Below are positions 1 to 7,251 of a stretch of DNA of 15,203 nt, in pieces. The DNA comes from CAZLNO01 sp964561005 (GTDB lineage: Bacteria; Pseudomonadota; Alphaproteobacteria; Kiloniellales; Rhodovibrionaceae): NCBI GenBank assembly GCA_964561005.1, contig CAZLNO010000094.1, forward strand, positions 1 through 15,203, in the 5' to 3' direction. The notes below the pieces were generated by a model that saw only the letters and a program-made list of their open reading frames with translations, did no database searches and was not told the DNA's origin. Numbering within the stretch: position 1 is the first letter of the stretch; each line of letters opens with the position of its first letter. A program made the translations under genes and the position numbers.

Positions 1-20
1 CTTGCGTTCGGGATGGGCCA

Positions 21-599
21 CTAGAGGAGCATGCCCGCCTCGATGGTGCCCCAGACGGCGGCGGTCGTGATGGCCAGCGAAACGGCGGCCGTGCCCAGGG
101 CGATGGCCAGCAGGATGCCGTCTTCTTCCAGGAACGCGAGGGCGAGCAGGGCGATCGCGAACACCGGGATGACGTGGCTGAAGGGGATCGGCGCCAGCAT
201 GGTCGCGCCCAGGAGGAGAACCACGAAGCCCACGACCCGCTTGGTCGCCTCGAAGGGCGTCGTCCATCGCGGGCGCACCACCCGCTCCACCCGCCGCAGC
301 GCGGGGATGACGCGCGCCAGCAGCCGCGCCACGCGTGCCGTGGAAACGCGCCGCCCCAGAATGCGCCGGGGGAGCACGGGCTCGCTGCGCCCCAGCATCA
401 TCTGGATCGCCGGAAAGGCGAGCAGGACGCCGGCGACCAGGGACGCGCCCGGGACCAGCCCCATGATCGCCAGGATCAGCATCAGGATTCCGAAGGAGCG
501 CTCTTCAAGCTGGGCGATGATCCAGGCCAGGGTGACCTGGCCGGCCGGGGCATCGCGGACGAGGCCGGCCAGGACGGCCGAGGTGGGGAGACGCGTCAC
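21..599 (-). CDS. ExoD-family integral membrane protein
   Basis: A 192-residue, strongly hydrophobic protein resembling the ExoD family. Members were named from a rhizobial exopolysaccharide-synthesis gene, but their biochemical role is not settled. The N-terminal part (about residues 5-35, with QLEERSFG) matches the family's usual opening. Hydrophobic segments lie at about 37-68, 122-155 and 160-190, separated by an arginine-rich, probably cytoplasmic stretch at about 77-116. The start is GTG at 599-597, chosen because the family N-terminus begins there and because it lies only 16 bases after the stop of the upstream ftsH-like gene. The Shine-Dalgarno is weak (GGCGGGG), so translation may depend on that gene. 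The length is normal for the family. Membership is fairly sure; function is not. A role in envelope maintenance beside a membrane protease is inference only. Confidence 0.85.
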   Translation of the reverse strand: MTRLPTSAVLAGLVRDAPAGQVTLAWIIAQLEERSFGILMLILAIMGLVPGASLVAGVLLAFPAIQMMLGRSEPVLPRRILGRRVSTARVARLLARVIPALRRVERVVRPRWTTPFEATKRVVGFVVLLLGATMLAPIPFSHVIPVFAIALLALAFLEEDGILLAIALGTAAVSLAITTAAVWGTIEAGMLL

Positions 600-615
600 G
601 CGAAGAATGCCCCGC

Positions 616-2502
616 CTATCCCCCCGCCGCCGCCGGGCGTTTCGCCGCGCCGGTCTCGTTCGGGGCGCCGAGGCAGGCGTCGATCGCCGGGCGCTCCAGC
701 GTCTCGTGCCGTTCCAGCTCGGCGATCAGCTTCTCGATGGCGGGGCGGCGGCGGGTCAGGATGTCGGCGGCGCGCGCCTCCGCCTCGGACAGCAGGCGGT
801 GGACGGCCTTGTCGGCGGCCTCCGCCGTGGCCTCGGAGAAGTGGCGCGGCTGCGCCATCTCGCGGCCCAGGAAGGGGTGCTCGTCGCTCTCCCGCACGTC
901 CACCGGCCCCACTTCCTCCGACATGCCCCAGCGGCCGACCATGGCGCGGGCGACCTGGGTGGCCTGCTTGATGTCGTCGTCGGCGCCGGAGCTGATCGAG
1001 CCGATGAAGGTGCGCTCGGCCGCGCGCCCGGCCAGCACCACCGCCAGGCGGTCCTTCAGGTAGTCCTCGGGCAGGGTGTGGCGCTCCGCCTCCGGCAGTT
1101 GCTGCGTCGCCCCCAGCGCCCGGCCGCGGGGGATGATGGTCACCTTGTAGGGCGTGTCGGCCTGCGGCAGGTAGTAGGCGACGGCCGTGTGCCCGGACTC
1201 GTGCACCGCCAGGCGGTGGCGCTCCTCGGGCTGGATGGCCAGGGTGCGCACGGTGCCCATGAGGATGCGGTCGCGCATCTCGTCGAAGTGCCGCTGCTCC
1301 ACCGCCTTGGCGCCCTCGCGCGCGGCGGCCATCGCCGCCTCGTTCACCAGGTTCTTCAGGTCGGCGCCGGAAAAGCCGGGCGTGCCGGCGGCGACGGCCT
1401 TCATATCCACGTCCTCGGCCAGGGGGATGTGGCGGCCGTGCACCTGGAGGATCTGCTCGCGCGCCCCGGTGTCCGGCAGCTCCAGGGTGACGTGGCGGTC
1501 GAAGCGGCCGGGGCGCAGCAGCGCCGGGTCCAGCACGTCCGGCCGGTTGGTGGCGGCCAGCACGATGACGTGCTCGTGCGGGGCGAAGCCGTCCATCTCC
1601 GCCAGGATCTGGTTCAGGGTCTGCTCGCGCTCGTCGTGGCCGCCGCCCAGCCCGGCGCCGCGCACCCGGCCGACGCTGTCCAGCTCGTCGATGAAGATGA
1701 TGCAGGGCGCGCGCTTCTTGGCCTCCTGGAACATCTTGCGCACGCGGCTGGCGCCGACGCCGACGAAGACCTCGATGAACTCCGAGGCGGAGATGTGGAA
1801 GAAGGGCACCCCCGATTCGCCGGCCAGGGCGCGGGCCAGCAGCGTCTTGCCGGTGCCCGGCGGGCCCATCAGCAGCACGCCGTGCGGCACCTCGGCGCCC
1901 AGCGAGGTGTACTTCCGCGGGTCGCGCAGGTACTCGACCAGCTCGGCGACCTCGCGCTTGGCGTTGTCCTGCCCGGCCACGTCGGCGAAGGTGATGCGCG
2001 GCCCGCCCGACTGCTCCTCCTCCGCGCCGCCGGAGAGGAAGTCCTTGATGTTCTTGCCGCCGAAGCCGCCCATCTGCTGCCGCGACATGCGGTTCCAGAG
2101 AAAGAACCAGAAGCCGATCAGCAACAGCCAGGGCAGCAGTCCCAGCAGCCAGGCCATCGGCCCGCCATCCTCCGCGGGCTGGACGCTGACCTCGACGTCC
2201 TGCGCCTCCAGCGCGGCCATCAGTTGCTCGCCGCCGAACTCCGGCACGCGGGTGCGGAAGCGGCTGGTCGGCTGCCCCCTCGGCCCCTGGATCGCCTCGC
2301 TCAGCTCGCCGGTGACCTCGCGGCCGCGCAGGGTCACCTGACGCACCTCGCCCTCCTTCAGGTGGGCCTTGAAGTCGGAATAGGCGATCTCGACCGTCGG
2401 CTGCGTGGGCGTGGTGCCTTCCTCGGGCGACAGCAGCACCAGCAGCAGCCAGACCGCGACCAGGATGACGAGGAGCGGCCACAGACGCCGCCGGGTGTTC
2501 AT
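616..2502 (-). CDS. FtsH-type ATP-dependent membrane zinc metalloprotease
   Basis: A 628-residue AAA+ protease of the FtsH family, which extracts and degrades membrane and misfolded soluble proteins using ATP. Transmembrane segments lie at about residues 8-24 and 117-136, with the periplasmic domain between them. Then come Walker A GPPGTGKT (213-220), the pore loop FVGVGA (246-251), Walker B CIIFIDE (267-273), the second region of homology NRPDVLDPALLRPGRFDR (319-336), the zinc site HESGH (434-438) and a probable third ligand at Asp510 (GADDDIKQAT). HESGH replaces the usual HEAGH and keeps all ligands. All catalytic elements are intact. The sequence diverges enough from housekeeping FtsH, with a short tail, to suggest a second paralogue; that is inference. 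ATG at 2502 follows AAAGGAA. The exoD-like gene begins 16 bases downstream, so the two are probably co-transcribed. An FNR-type box lies upstream. Confidence 0.93.
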   Translation of the reverse strand: MNTRRRLWPLLVILVAVWLLLVLLSPEEGTTPTQPTVEIAYSDFKAHLKEGEVRQVTLRGREVTGELSEAIQGPRGQPTSRFRTRVPEFGGEQLMAALEAQDVEVSVQPAEDGGPMAWLLGLLPWLLLIGFWFFLWNRMSRQQMGGFGGKNIKDFLSGGAEEEQSGGPRITFADVAGQDNAKREVAELVEYLRDPRKYTSLGAEVPHGVLLMGPPGTGKTLLARALAGESGVPFFHISASEFIEVFVGVGASRVRKMFQEAKKRAPCIIFIDELDSVGRVRGAGLGGGHDEREQTLNQILAEMDGFAPHEHVIVLAATNRPDVLDPALLRPGRFDRHVTLELPDTGAREQILQVHGRHIPLAEDVDMKAVAAGTPGFSGADLKNLVNEAAMAAAREGAKAVEQRHFDEMRDRILMGTVRTLAIQPEERHRLAVHESGHTAVAYYLPQADTPYKVTIIPRGRALGATQQLPEAERHTLPEDYLKDRLAVVLAGRAAERTFIGSISSGADDDIKQATQVARAMVGRWGMSEEVGPVDVRESDEHPFLGREMAQPRHFSEATAEAADKAVHRLLSEAEARAADILTRRRPAIEKLIAELERHETLERPAIDACLGAPNETGAAKRPAAAGG

Positions 2503-2563
2503 GCCACGCGTTCCTTTCGCCGGTCAGCGCGAATCACCTTCGGACAGCGAGCCGCGCCGCGCG

Positions 2564-2577
2564 TTGACCGGGATCAA
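2564..2577 (-). promoter_or_regulatory. Near-consensus FNR/FixK box upstream of the ftsH-like gene
   Basis: Read on the minus strand this is TTGATCCCGGTCAA, one mismatch from TTGAT-N4-ATCAA, the consensus for CRP/FNR-type oxygen regulators (FNR, FixK, Anr). It overlaps the acoR stop codon, and its near edge is 61 bases before the ftsH-like ATG. A perfect box sits at the same distance from another gene in this window. No convincing -10 element is seen at class II spacing. Chance occurrence is possible. Confidence 0.5.
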
Positions 2578-4580
2578 TCGCCGCCCGCCGTCAGGCCTCG
2601 GCCGCCGGAGGCCGGCCTGGCGGCGGCGCGCTTGTTGGGCGCGACCAGGCCGTGGCGGCGCATGCGCCGGTGCAGCGTCGCCCGGCTGACGCCCAGGCGG
2701 CGGGCGGCGCGGGCGACGCACCAGGCCTCCTGTTCCAGCGCCGCCTCGGCCGCCGCGCGGGGGTCGTCGCCGCCCGGCGCGTCGGCACGGGGATGCGTCG
2801 GCGTCGGGTCGGTCGGCCCGTCGGCGAAGGGCGGCAGGTCGTCCGCGCGCACCACCGGCCCCTCGGCCAGCGCCAGGGCGATGCGCAGCACGTCGCGCAG
2901 CTCGCGGATGTTGCCGGGCCAGTCGTGCGCGGCCAGCGCGGCCAGCGCCTCGGGCGCCAGGCGCGCCCGCCGCCCCGCCGCCGCGGCCTCCTGGTCCAGC
3001 ACGCGGCCGATCAGCTCCGCCTTGTCGGCGCGCGCCCGCAGGGCCGGCAGGTCCACGGTGAAGCCGCGCACGCGGTAGTAGAGATCTTCCCGGAACAGCC
3101 CCTCGCGCACCCGCGCCGGCAGGTCCTGGTTGGTGGCGCAGACCAGGCGGAAGTCGACGCGGCGCGGCGGGCCGTCGCCCAGCGGCAGCACCTCGCGCTC
3201 CGACAGCACCCGCAGCAGACGGCTTTGCAGCGCCAGCGGCATGTCGCCGATCTCGTCCAGGAACAGCGTGCCGCCGTCGGCCTCGACCACGCGGCCGGGC
3301 ATGCCCTGCCGCCGGGCGCCGGTGAAGGCGCCGGCGCGATAGCCGAACAGCTCGCTCTCGATCAGGGAATCCGGGATGGCCGCGCAGTTCAGCGCGACGA
3401 AGGGGCCGTCCGCGCGCGGGCCGGCGCGGTGGATGGCGCGGGCGAACAGCTCCTTGCCGGTGCCGGTCTCGCCCTGCAGCAGCACCGGGATGTCGCGCTC
3501 CAGCACGCGCCGCAGCCGCGCCACCTGGGCCGCCAGTCGGAAATCGCCGCCCGCCAGGTCGTCGAGCGCCATCGCCTCGCAGGGGCGGGCGCGGGCTGGC
3601 GGGCGGGTGGCCGCGGCGCGCGGCGGGCGGCGGCGCTGCTCCGGCGCGCTCAGCCGCAGCCCCACGTCGCTGTCCAGGGCGCGCAGCCGGCCCGTGCAGT
3701 CGCGGCCGTCGTGCGCCGCGCGCAGGATGGTCTCCAGGTCGGGCAGGTCGGCGAAGACCGCGTCCAGCGGCGCGTCCACCAGGGAGCGCCGGCCGGCGCC
3801 CAGCCCGGCCTCGAAGGCGGCGGAATCGGCGGCCAGGACGCGGCCGTCCTCGCTGACCACCAGCATCATCTCCGAGGCGCCGCCCGCCGCCTGGGGGCGG
3901 TGCAGGTGCAGCTTCCAGTGCTGGCCGAAGAGCTGGTTCAAGTGCGCGCGTTCAAGCTGGCGCGCCGCCGCCTGCACGAGCTGCAGGGCCAGGTGCTGGC
4001 TCTCGCGCGTGGTCGCGGTCATCGAGGAGACGTCCAGCACCGCCATCACCTCGCCGAAGGGGTCGCGGATCGGCGCCACGGTGCAGGTCAGGCCGATGTT
4101 GCGCGTGCGGAAGTGCTCGTCGCGGAACACCGTCAGCGGCCGGCCGGTCGCCAGGCAGGTGCCCACGCCGTTGGTGCCCTCCACCTCCTCGGCCCAGACC
4201 GAGCCGAGGTAGAGCCCGGCCGCCTTCAGGTCGTCCTCGATCGACGGGTCGCCGCGATACTCGATGGTCACGCCGTTGGTGTTGGTCAGCAGCACGACCA
4301 GGCCGGCGCCCGCGACCTGGGCGTAGAGCCCTTCGATGCGCTCGCGGGCGAGGCGGGCGAAGGCGTCGATCGGCTCGCGCTGCTGCTTCAGCTCGCCGGC
4401 GGTGAGGATGCGCGGCTGGCCGTCGCGCGCCGGGTCGAGCTTGTAGCTGGTGACGCAGCGCCGCCAGGAGTCGCCGATCAGCGGCGCCGTTGCCGGACGC
4501 GAGGCGGCGCCGTGCTTGTCCGCGACAAAGGCGAAGACGTCTTCCTCGTGGGACTGCGGCCGTCCGCCGGGTATCGCCAT
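2574..4580 (-). CDS. acoR: AcoR-type sigma-54-dependent activator of acetoin catabolism
   Basis: A 668-residue bacterial enhancer-binding protein. The N-terminal GAF-type sensory region (about residues 70-215) carries the AcoR-like stretch VEGTNGVGTCLATGRPLTVF. A PAS-like segment spans about 235-300, followed by an Arg/Pro-rich linker (311-335). The AAA+ domain (about 340-570) has Walker A GETGTGKE (370-377), the sigma-54 contact loop GAFTGA (417-422) and Walker B GGTLFLDE (436-443). A Fis-type helix-turn-helix lies at about 621-645. It should activate the sigma-54 promoter of acoA when acetoin or a derivative is present; that is established for AcoR and inferred here from domain order and the adjacent acoABC. 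The ATG at 4580 is preferred over one 29 codons upstream because AAGGAGG lies 6 bases before it. The gene lies downstream of acoC on the same strand, but the ~500-base gap suggests its own promoter. Confidence 0.92.
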   Translation of the reverse strand: MAIPGGRPQSHEEDVFAFVADKHGAASRPATAPLIGDSWRRCVTSYKLDPARDGQPRILTAGELKQQREPIDAFARLARERIEGLYAQVAGAGLVVLLTNTNGVTIEYRGDPSIEDDLKAAGLYLGSVWAEEVEGTNGVGTCLATGRPLTVFRDEHFRTRNIGLTCTVAPIRDPFGEVMAVLDVSSMTATTRESQHLALQLVQAAARQLERAHLNQLFGQHWKLHLHRPQAAGGASEMMLVVSEDGRVLAADSAAFEAGLGAGRRSLVDAPLDAVFADLPDLETILRAAHDGRDCTGRLRALDSDVGLRLSAPEQRRRPPRAAATRPPARARPCEAMALDDLAGGDFRLAAQVARLRRVLERDIPVLLQGETGTGKELFARAIHRAGPRADGPFVALNCAAIPDSLIESELFGYRAGAFTGARRQGMPGRVVEADGGTLFLDEIGDMPLALQSRLLRVLSEREVLPLGDGPPRRVDFRLVCATNQDLPARVREGLFREDLYYRVRGFTVDLPALRARADKAELIGRVLDQEAAAAGRRARLAPEALAALAAHDWPGNIRELRDVLRIALALAEGPVVRADDLPPFADGPTDPTPTHPRADAPGGDDPRAAAEAALEQEAWCVARAARRLGVSRATLHRRMRRHGLVAPNKRAAARPASGGRGLTAGGD

Positions 4581-4586
4581 GCCTCC

Positions 4587-4593
4587 CCTCCTT
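4587..4593 (-). promoter_or_regulatory. Ribosome binding site fixing the acoR start
   Basis: On the minus strand this reads AAGGAGG, a full match to the anti-Shine-Dalgarno sequence, 6 bases before the ATG at 4580. An in-frame ATG at 4667 has no such site and would add 29 residues of low-complexity sequence. This decides the shorter start. Confidence 0.8.
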
Positions 4594-4801
4594 CGCCCCG
4601 TGAACGAAGGCGCCCGGACCGCGCTTGTTCTTTCTTGGTGCCGGAACGGGCCGGCCCAGGTCACCATACATTAACAGGCGGCAGGGCGGTGGCAAACAGA
4701 GGCGTGGGGGGGAAAGGCTCGGCGATCGTGACATCGCGCGCGCACCATGCCCGATTGCGGATACTTTTACACGAATGCATGAGCAGCTCTGCAAAGCGCC
4801 G

Positions 4802-4830
4802 CCTCACCCTTCGACAAGCTCAGGGTGAGG
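4802..4830. repeat. REP-like palindrome, copy 1
   Basis: Arms CCTCACCCT (4802-4810) and AGGGTGAGG (4822-4830) are perfect complements around the loop TCGACAAGCTC. The core TTCGACAAGCTCAG recurs in this window only between genes. From memory, cores of this kind are abundant dispersed extragenic repeats in GC-rich Proteobacteria; that is recall, not a search result. Confidence 0.85.
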
Positions 4831-4860
4831 AAGAACAGCACGGAACCTTCAGGAAGTTAC

Positions 4861-4887
4861 CTCGTCCTGAGCTTGTCGAAGGACGAG
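4861..4887. repeat. REP-like palindrome, copy 2, inverted relative to copy 1
   Basis: Arms CTCGTCCT (4861-4868) and AGGACGAG (4880-4887) flank GAGCTTGTCGA, the reverse complement of the copy 1 loop. With copy 1, about 30 bases away, it forms a head-to-head pair, a common arrangement for REP-type elements. Confidence 0.85.
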
Positions 4888-5005
4888 TCCGCTCAAATGT
4901 CGGGCGGTCTAAATGGGCAGGGACGGGGTGGGGGTGTTCGCGCGGGAACGGTCGTCTGCCGTGCCGGGCGCAACCGCCGTTGCCCCCACCCGGCGCTGCG
5001 CGCCG

Positions 5006-5052
5006 ACCTCCCCCCGCTCCTTCGACAAGCTCAGGATGAGGGCGGGGGAGGT
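5006..5052. repeat. REP-like palindrome, copy 3, possible acoC terminator
   Basis: Outer arms ACCTCCCCC (5006-5014) and GGGGGAGGT (5044-5052) pair perfectly and enclose the core CTCCTTCGACAAGCTCAGGATGAG imperfectly paired. It starts about 28 bases downstream of the acoC stop, so in RNA it would make a long GC-rich hairpin where a terminator would be expected. There is no U-tract. Confidence 0.75.
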
Positions 5053-5079
5053 GGATTTGGCAGCGCCTTGCTCGACCCC

Positions 5080-6204
5080 TCACCGTCCCGCCATCTCGGC
5101 GATCAGGCGGGCGACCTCGCGGGCCTGCTCCATCTGGGCCATGTGGCCGGTCTCGGGCAGGCGCACGACCTCGACATGGGCCGGCAGGTCCTCGCCGTGG
5201 GCGGCGGGGATGATGCGGTCGGCCTCGCCCCAGACCACGCGCACCGGGCGGTCGAGAGCCGCCAGGGCCTCGCGGTAGGCCAGCGCCTGCCGGCCCTCGG
5301 CGAAGCTGCGCTCGGCCAGGGTCGACAGCGCCTCCGCCACGCCGTCCAGGCGGCGGAACTTCAGGATGTCCTCGACCATGTCGCTGCCGACGAGGGTGGG
5401 GTCGGCGAACAGCAGCTCCAGCACCGGCTTCATCTGCTTGCGCCGCTTGGCGGTCAGGAAGCCGGTGATGTAGTCCATGTTGATCTCCGGCCCCAGGCCC
5501 GCCGGCGCGATCAGGGTCAGGCTGGCCGCCCGCCCCGGCCGCCGGCTCGCCAGGTCGAGCGCCACCGCGCCGCCCAGCGAGTGGCCGACGAGGTGGGCGC
5601 TCTCGATCTCCAGGGCCTCCAGGGCGCTGTCCACCGCCTCGGCCAGCGCGGCGGCGTCGCCCGCGCCGACCCGCTTGACCGAGCCGCCGTGGCCGGGCAG
5701 GTCCACCGCCAGGGTGCGATACTGCTCCGCCACCACGGGCTGCACGAACATCCAGTTGTTCAGGTCGCCGCCGAAGCCGTGCAGGAAGACCACCGGCGCG
5801 CCCTCGCCCGCGCCGACCTCCAGCACGTTGATCGGGCCGTGCGGCGTCTCCACGGCGCGCGCCGCCGGTCCCGCCGCCTCGCCCTCCTCGGTTTCCTCGG
5901 GCGGGACGAAGTTCGCCTGGAAATCGGCGACGAAGGCGTCGATCTCCGCCTCCGGCACCTCGGGCTCGGCCAGCACGCCGAGCAGCGCGCCCACCGGCAG
6001 CGTCTCCCCCTCGGCCGCCACCCGGCGGCGGAGCGTGCCGCCGGCCGGGCTCTCGAAGGCGTTGGTGATCTTGGTGGTCTCGATGTCCACCAGCTCCTCG
6101 CCGCGGGCCACGGCCTCCCCCTCGGCCTTGTGCCAGGCGGCGACCGTGCCCTCGGTCATGGCCAGGCCGAACTTCGGCATGGTGATCGGCTGGATCTCGG
6201 CCAT
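5080..6204 (-). CDS. acoC: Acetoin dehydrogenase E2: lipoyl domain fused to alpha/beta hydrolase
   Basis: A 374-residue E2 component (dihydrolipoamide acetyltransferase) of the acetoin dehydrogenase complex. It accepts the acetyl group released from acetoin by E1 and passes it to CoA. The N-terminal lipoyl domain (about residues 1-80) has the attachment lysine Lys45 in DIETTKITN. A short acidic linker (about 103-115) leads to an alpha/beta-hydrolase domain with nucleophile Ser209 in GHSLGG, Asp329 (GEADRIIP) and His354 (ETGHMAQ). There is no peripheral-subunit-binding domain and no trimeric acyltransferase domain. This lipoyl-plus-hydrolase layout marks AcoC and separates it from pyruvate dehydrogenase E2. 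The length is normal. Its ATG lies one base after the acoB stop (TGA-C-ATG), so translation is coupled. It is the last gene of acoABC. Confidence 0.93.
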   Translation of the reverse strand: MAEIQPITMPKFGLAMTEGTVAAWHKAEGEAVARGEELVDIETTKITNAFESPAGGTLRRRVAAEGETLPVGALLGVLAEPEVPEAEIDAFVADFQANFVPPEETEEGEAAGPAARAVETPHGPINVLEVGAGEGAPVVFLHGFGGDLNNWMFVQPVVAEQYRTLAVDLPGHGGSVKRVGAGDAAALAEAVDSALEALEIESAHLVGHSLGGAVALDLASRRPGRAASLTLIAPAGLGPEINMDYITGFLTAKRRKQMKPVLELLFADPTLVGSDMVEDILKFRRLDGVAEALSTLAERSFAEGRQALAYREALAALDRPVRVVWGEADRIIPAAHGEDLPAHVEVVRLPETGHMAQMEQAREVARLIAEMAGR

Positions 6205-6205
6205 G

Positions 6206-7231
6206 TCAGGCGGCCTCCTGCCGGCCGCCGTTCATGACCTGGCGCACCGCCGCCTGGATCTTCTCCGGCGAGGGCAGATAGGCGTCCTCCAGGCTGGGCG
6301 AGAACGGCACCGGCGTGTGCGGCGGGCACACCATGCGCACCGGCGCCTTCAGGGAGTCGAAGGCCTTCTCCATGACCTGCGCCGAGATGTCGGTCGCCAG
6401 GTTGCAGCGCGGGCTGGCCTCGTCGACGATGACCAGCCGGCCGGTCTCCTCCACGCACTCCAGGATGGTGTCCAGGTCCAGCGGCGAGGTGGTGCGCGGG
6501 TCGACGACGTTGCAGGTGACGCCCTCCTTCTCCAGCGCGTCGGCGGCCTGGTTGGCCAGGGCGACCATGCGGCCGAAGGCGACGATGGTGGCGTCGTCGC
6601 CCTCGCGCGTCAGGTTGGCCTCGCCGAAGGGGATGGCGTAGGGCTCGTCCGGGACCTCCTCCTCGTCGTCGTACATCACCTTGTTCTCGAAGAAGATGAC
6701 CGGGTCGTCGTCGCGGATCGCCTGGATCAGCAGCCCCTTGGCCTCGTAGGGCGAGGAGGGGATGGCGACCTTCAGCCCCGGCACGTGGGTGAACACGGGA
6801 TAGAGGCACTGGCTGTGCTGGCTGGCCGCGCGAAAGCCGCCGCCGTACATCGTGCGGATCGTCAGCGGCGTGGTCGCCTTGCCGCCGAACATGTAGCGGA
6901 ACTTGGCGGCCTGGTTGAAGATCTGGTCGAAGCAGACGCCCATGAAGTCCACGAACATCAGCTCCGCCACGGGACGCAGGCCCGTCGCCGCCGCGCCGGC
7001 CGCCGCGCCGATGAAGGCGCTTTCGGTGATCGGGGTGTCCAGCACGCGCTCGCGGCCGAACTGCCCGACCAGCCCCTTGGTGACGCCCAGAACGCCGCCC
7101 CAGGCGTCCTCCTCGCCCGGCGCGCCCATGCCGCCGGCCACGTCCTCGCCGATGACGACCACGCGCGGGTCGCGCTCCATCTCCTGGCGCAGCGCCTCGT
7201 TGACCGCCTGGCGGAAGGATTTTTTCGACAT
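6206..7231 (-). CDS. acoB: Acetoin dehydrogenase E1 beta subunit
   Basis: A 341-residue transketolase-type protein (pyrimidine-binding and C-terminal domains) homologous to the beta subunits of 2-oxoacid dehydrogenase E1. With AcoA it forms the alpha2beta2 enzyme that cleaves acetoin with thiamine diphosphate, giving acetaldehyde and an acetyl group passed to the lipoyl arm of AcoC. Family motifs include VVVIGEDVA near residue 24, RVLDTPITESAFIGAAAGAA (62-81), the AELMFVDFMG segment and the C-terminal-domain stretch VDPRTTSPLD. Alone it could be called a pyruvate dehydrogenase beta subunit; the acetoin call rests on the neighbouring hydrolase-type acoC and acoR. ATG at 7231 has GGGGAGG 8 bases upstream. 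It lies 20 bases after acoA and one base before acoC, within one operon. Confidence 0.9.
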   Translation of the reverse strand: MSKKSFRQAVNEALRQEMERDPRVVVIGEDVAGGMGAPGEEDAWGGVLGVTKGLVGQFGRERVLDTPITESAFIGAAAGAAATGLRPVAELMFVDFMGVCFDQIFNQAAKFRYMFGGKATTPLTIRTMYGGGFRAASQHSQCLYPVFTHVPGLKVAIPSSPYEAKGLLIQAIRDDDPVIFFENKVMYDDEEEVPDEPYAIPFGEANLTREGDDATIVAFGRMVALANQAADALEKEGVTCNVVDPRTTSPLDLDTILECVEETGRLVIVDEASPRCNLATDISAQVMEKAFDSLKAPVRMVCPPHTPVPFSPSLEDAYLPSPEKIQAAVRQVMNGGRQEAA

Positions 7232-7251
7232 CGTGTTGGCCTCCCCGGATT

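Larger units (their letters stand above)
4581..5079. other. Intergenic region between acoC and acoR, rich in palindromic repeats
   Basis: This 499-base stretch has no credible gene. The acoC-proximal half holds three TTCGACAAGCTCAG palindromes (listed separately), which could end or attenuate the acoABC transcript. The acoR-proximal half (4581-4790) has no repeat. A weak minus-strand promoter candidate there is TTGCCA (4695-4690) with TAATGT (4673-4668), 16 bases apart. It is not strong enough to call, but some promoter is expected because acoR is so far from acoC. Open frames crossing the region are artefacts of the GC-rich background. Confidence 0.5.

Noticed and set aside
31..3078. A 1015-codon plus-strand open frame
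   Set aside because: It lies opposite exoD, ftsH and acoR, has an Arg/Ala-rich, low-complexity product with no domain, and arises from third-position GC bias.
2652..5039. A 795-codon plus-strand frame opposite acoR, running into repeats
   Set aside because: The product is a compositionally odd mirror of acoR, and it crosses intergenic palindromes.
4825..6237. A 470-codon plus-strand frame opposite acoC
   Set aside because: It is antisense to a gene with clear lipoyl and hydrolase motifs and shows no domain of its own.
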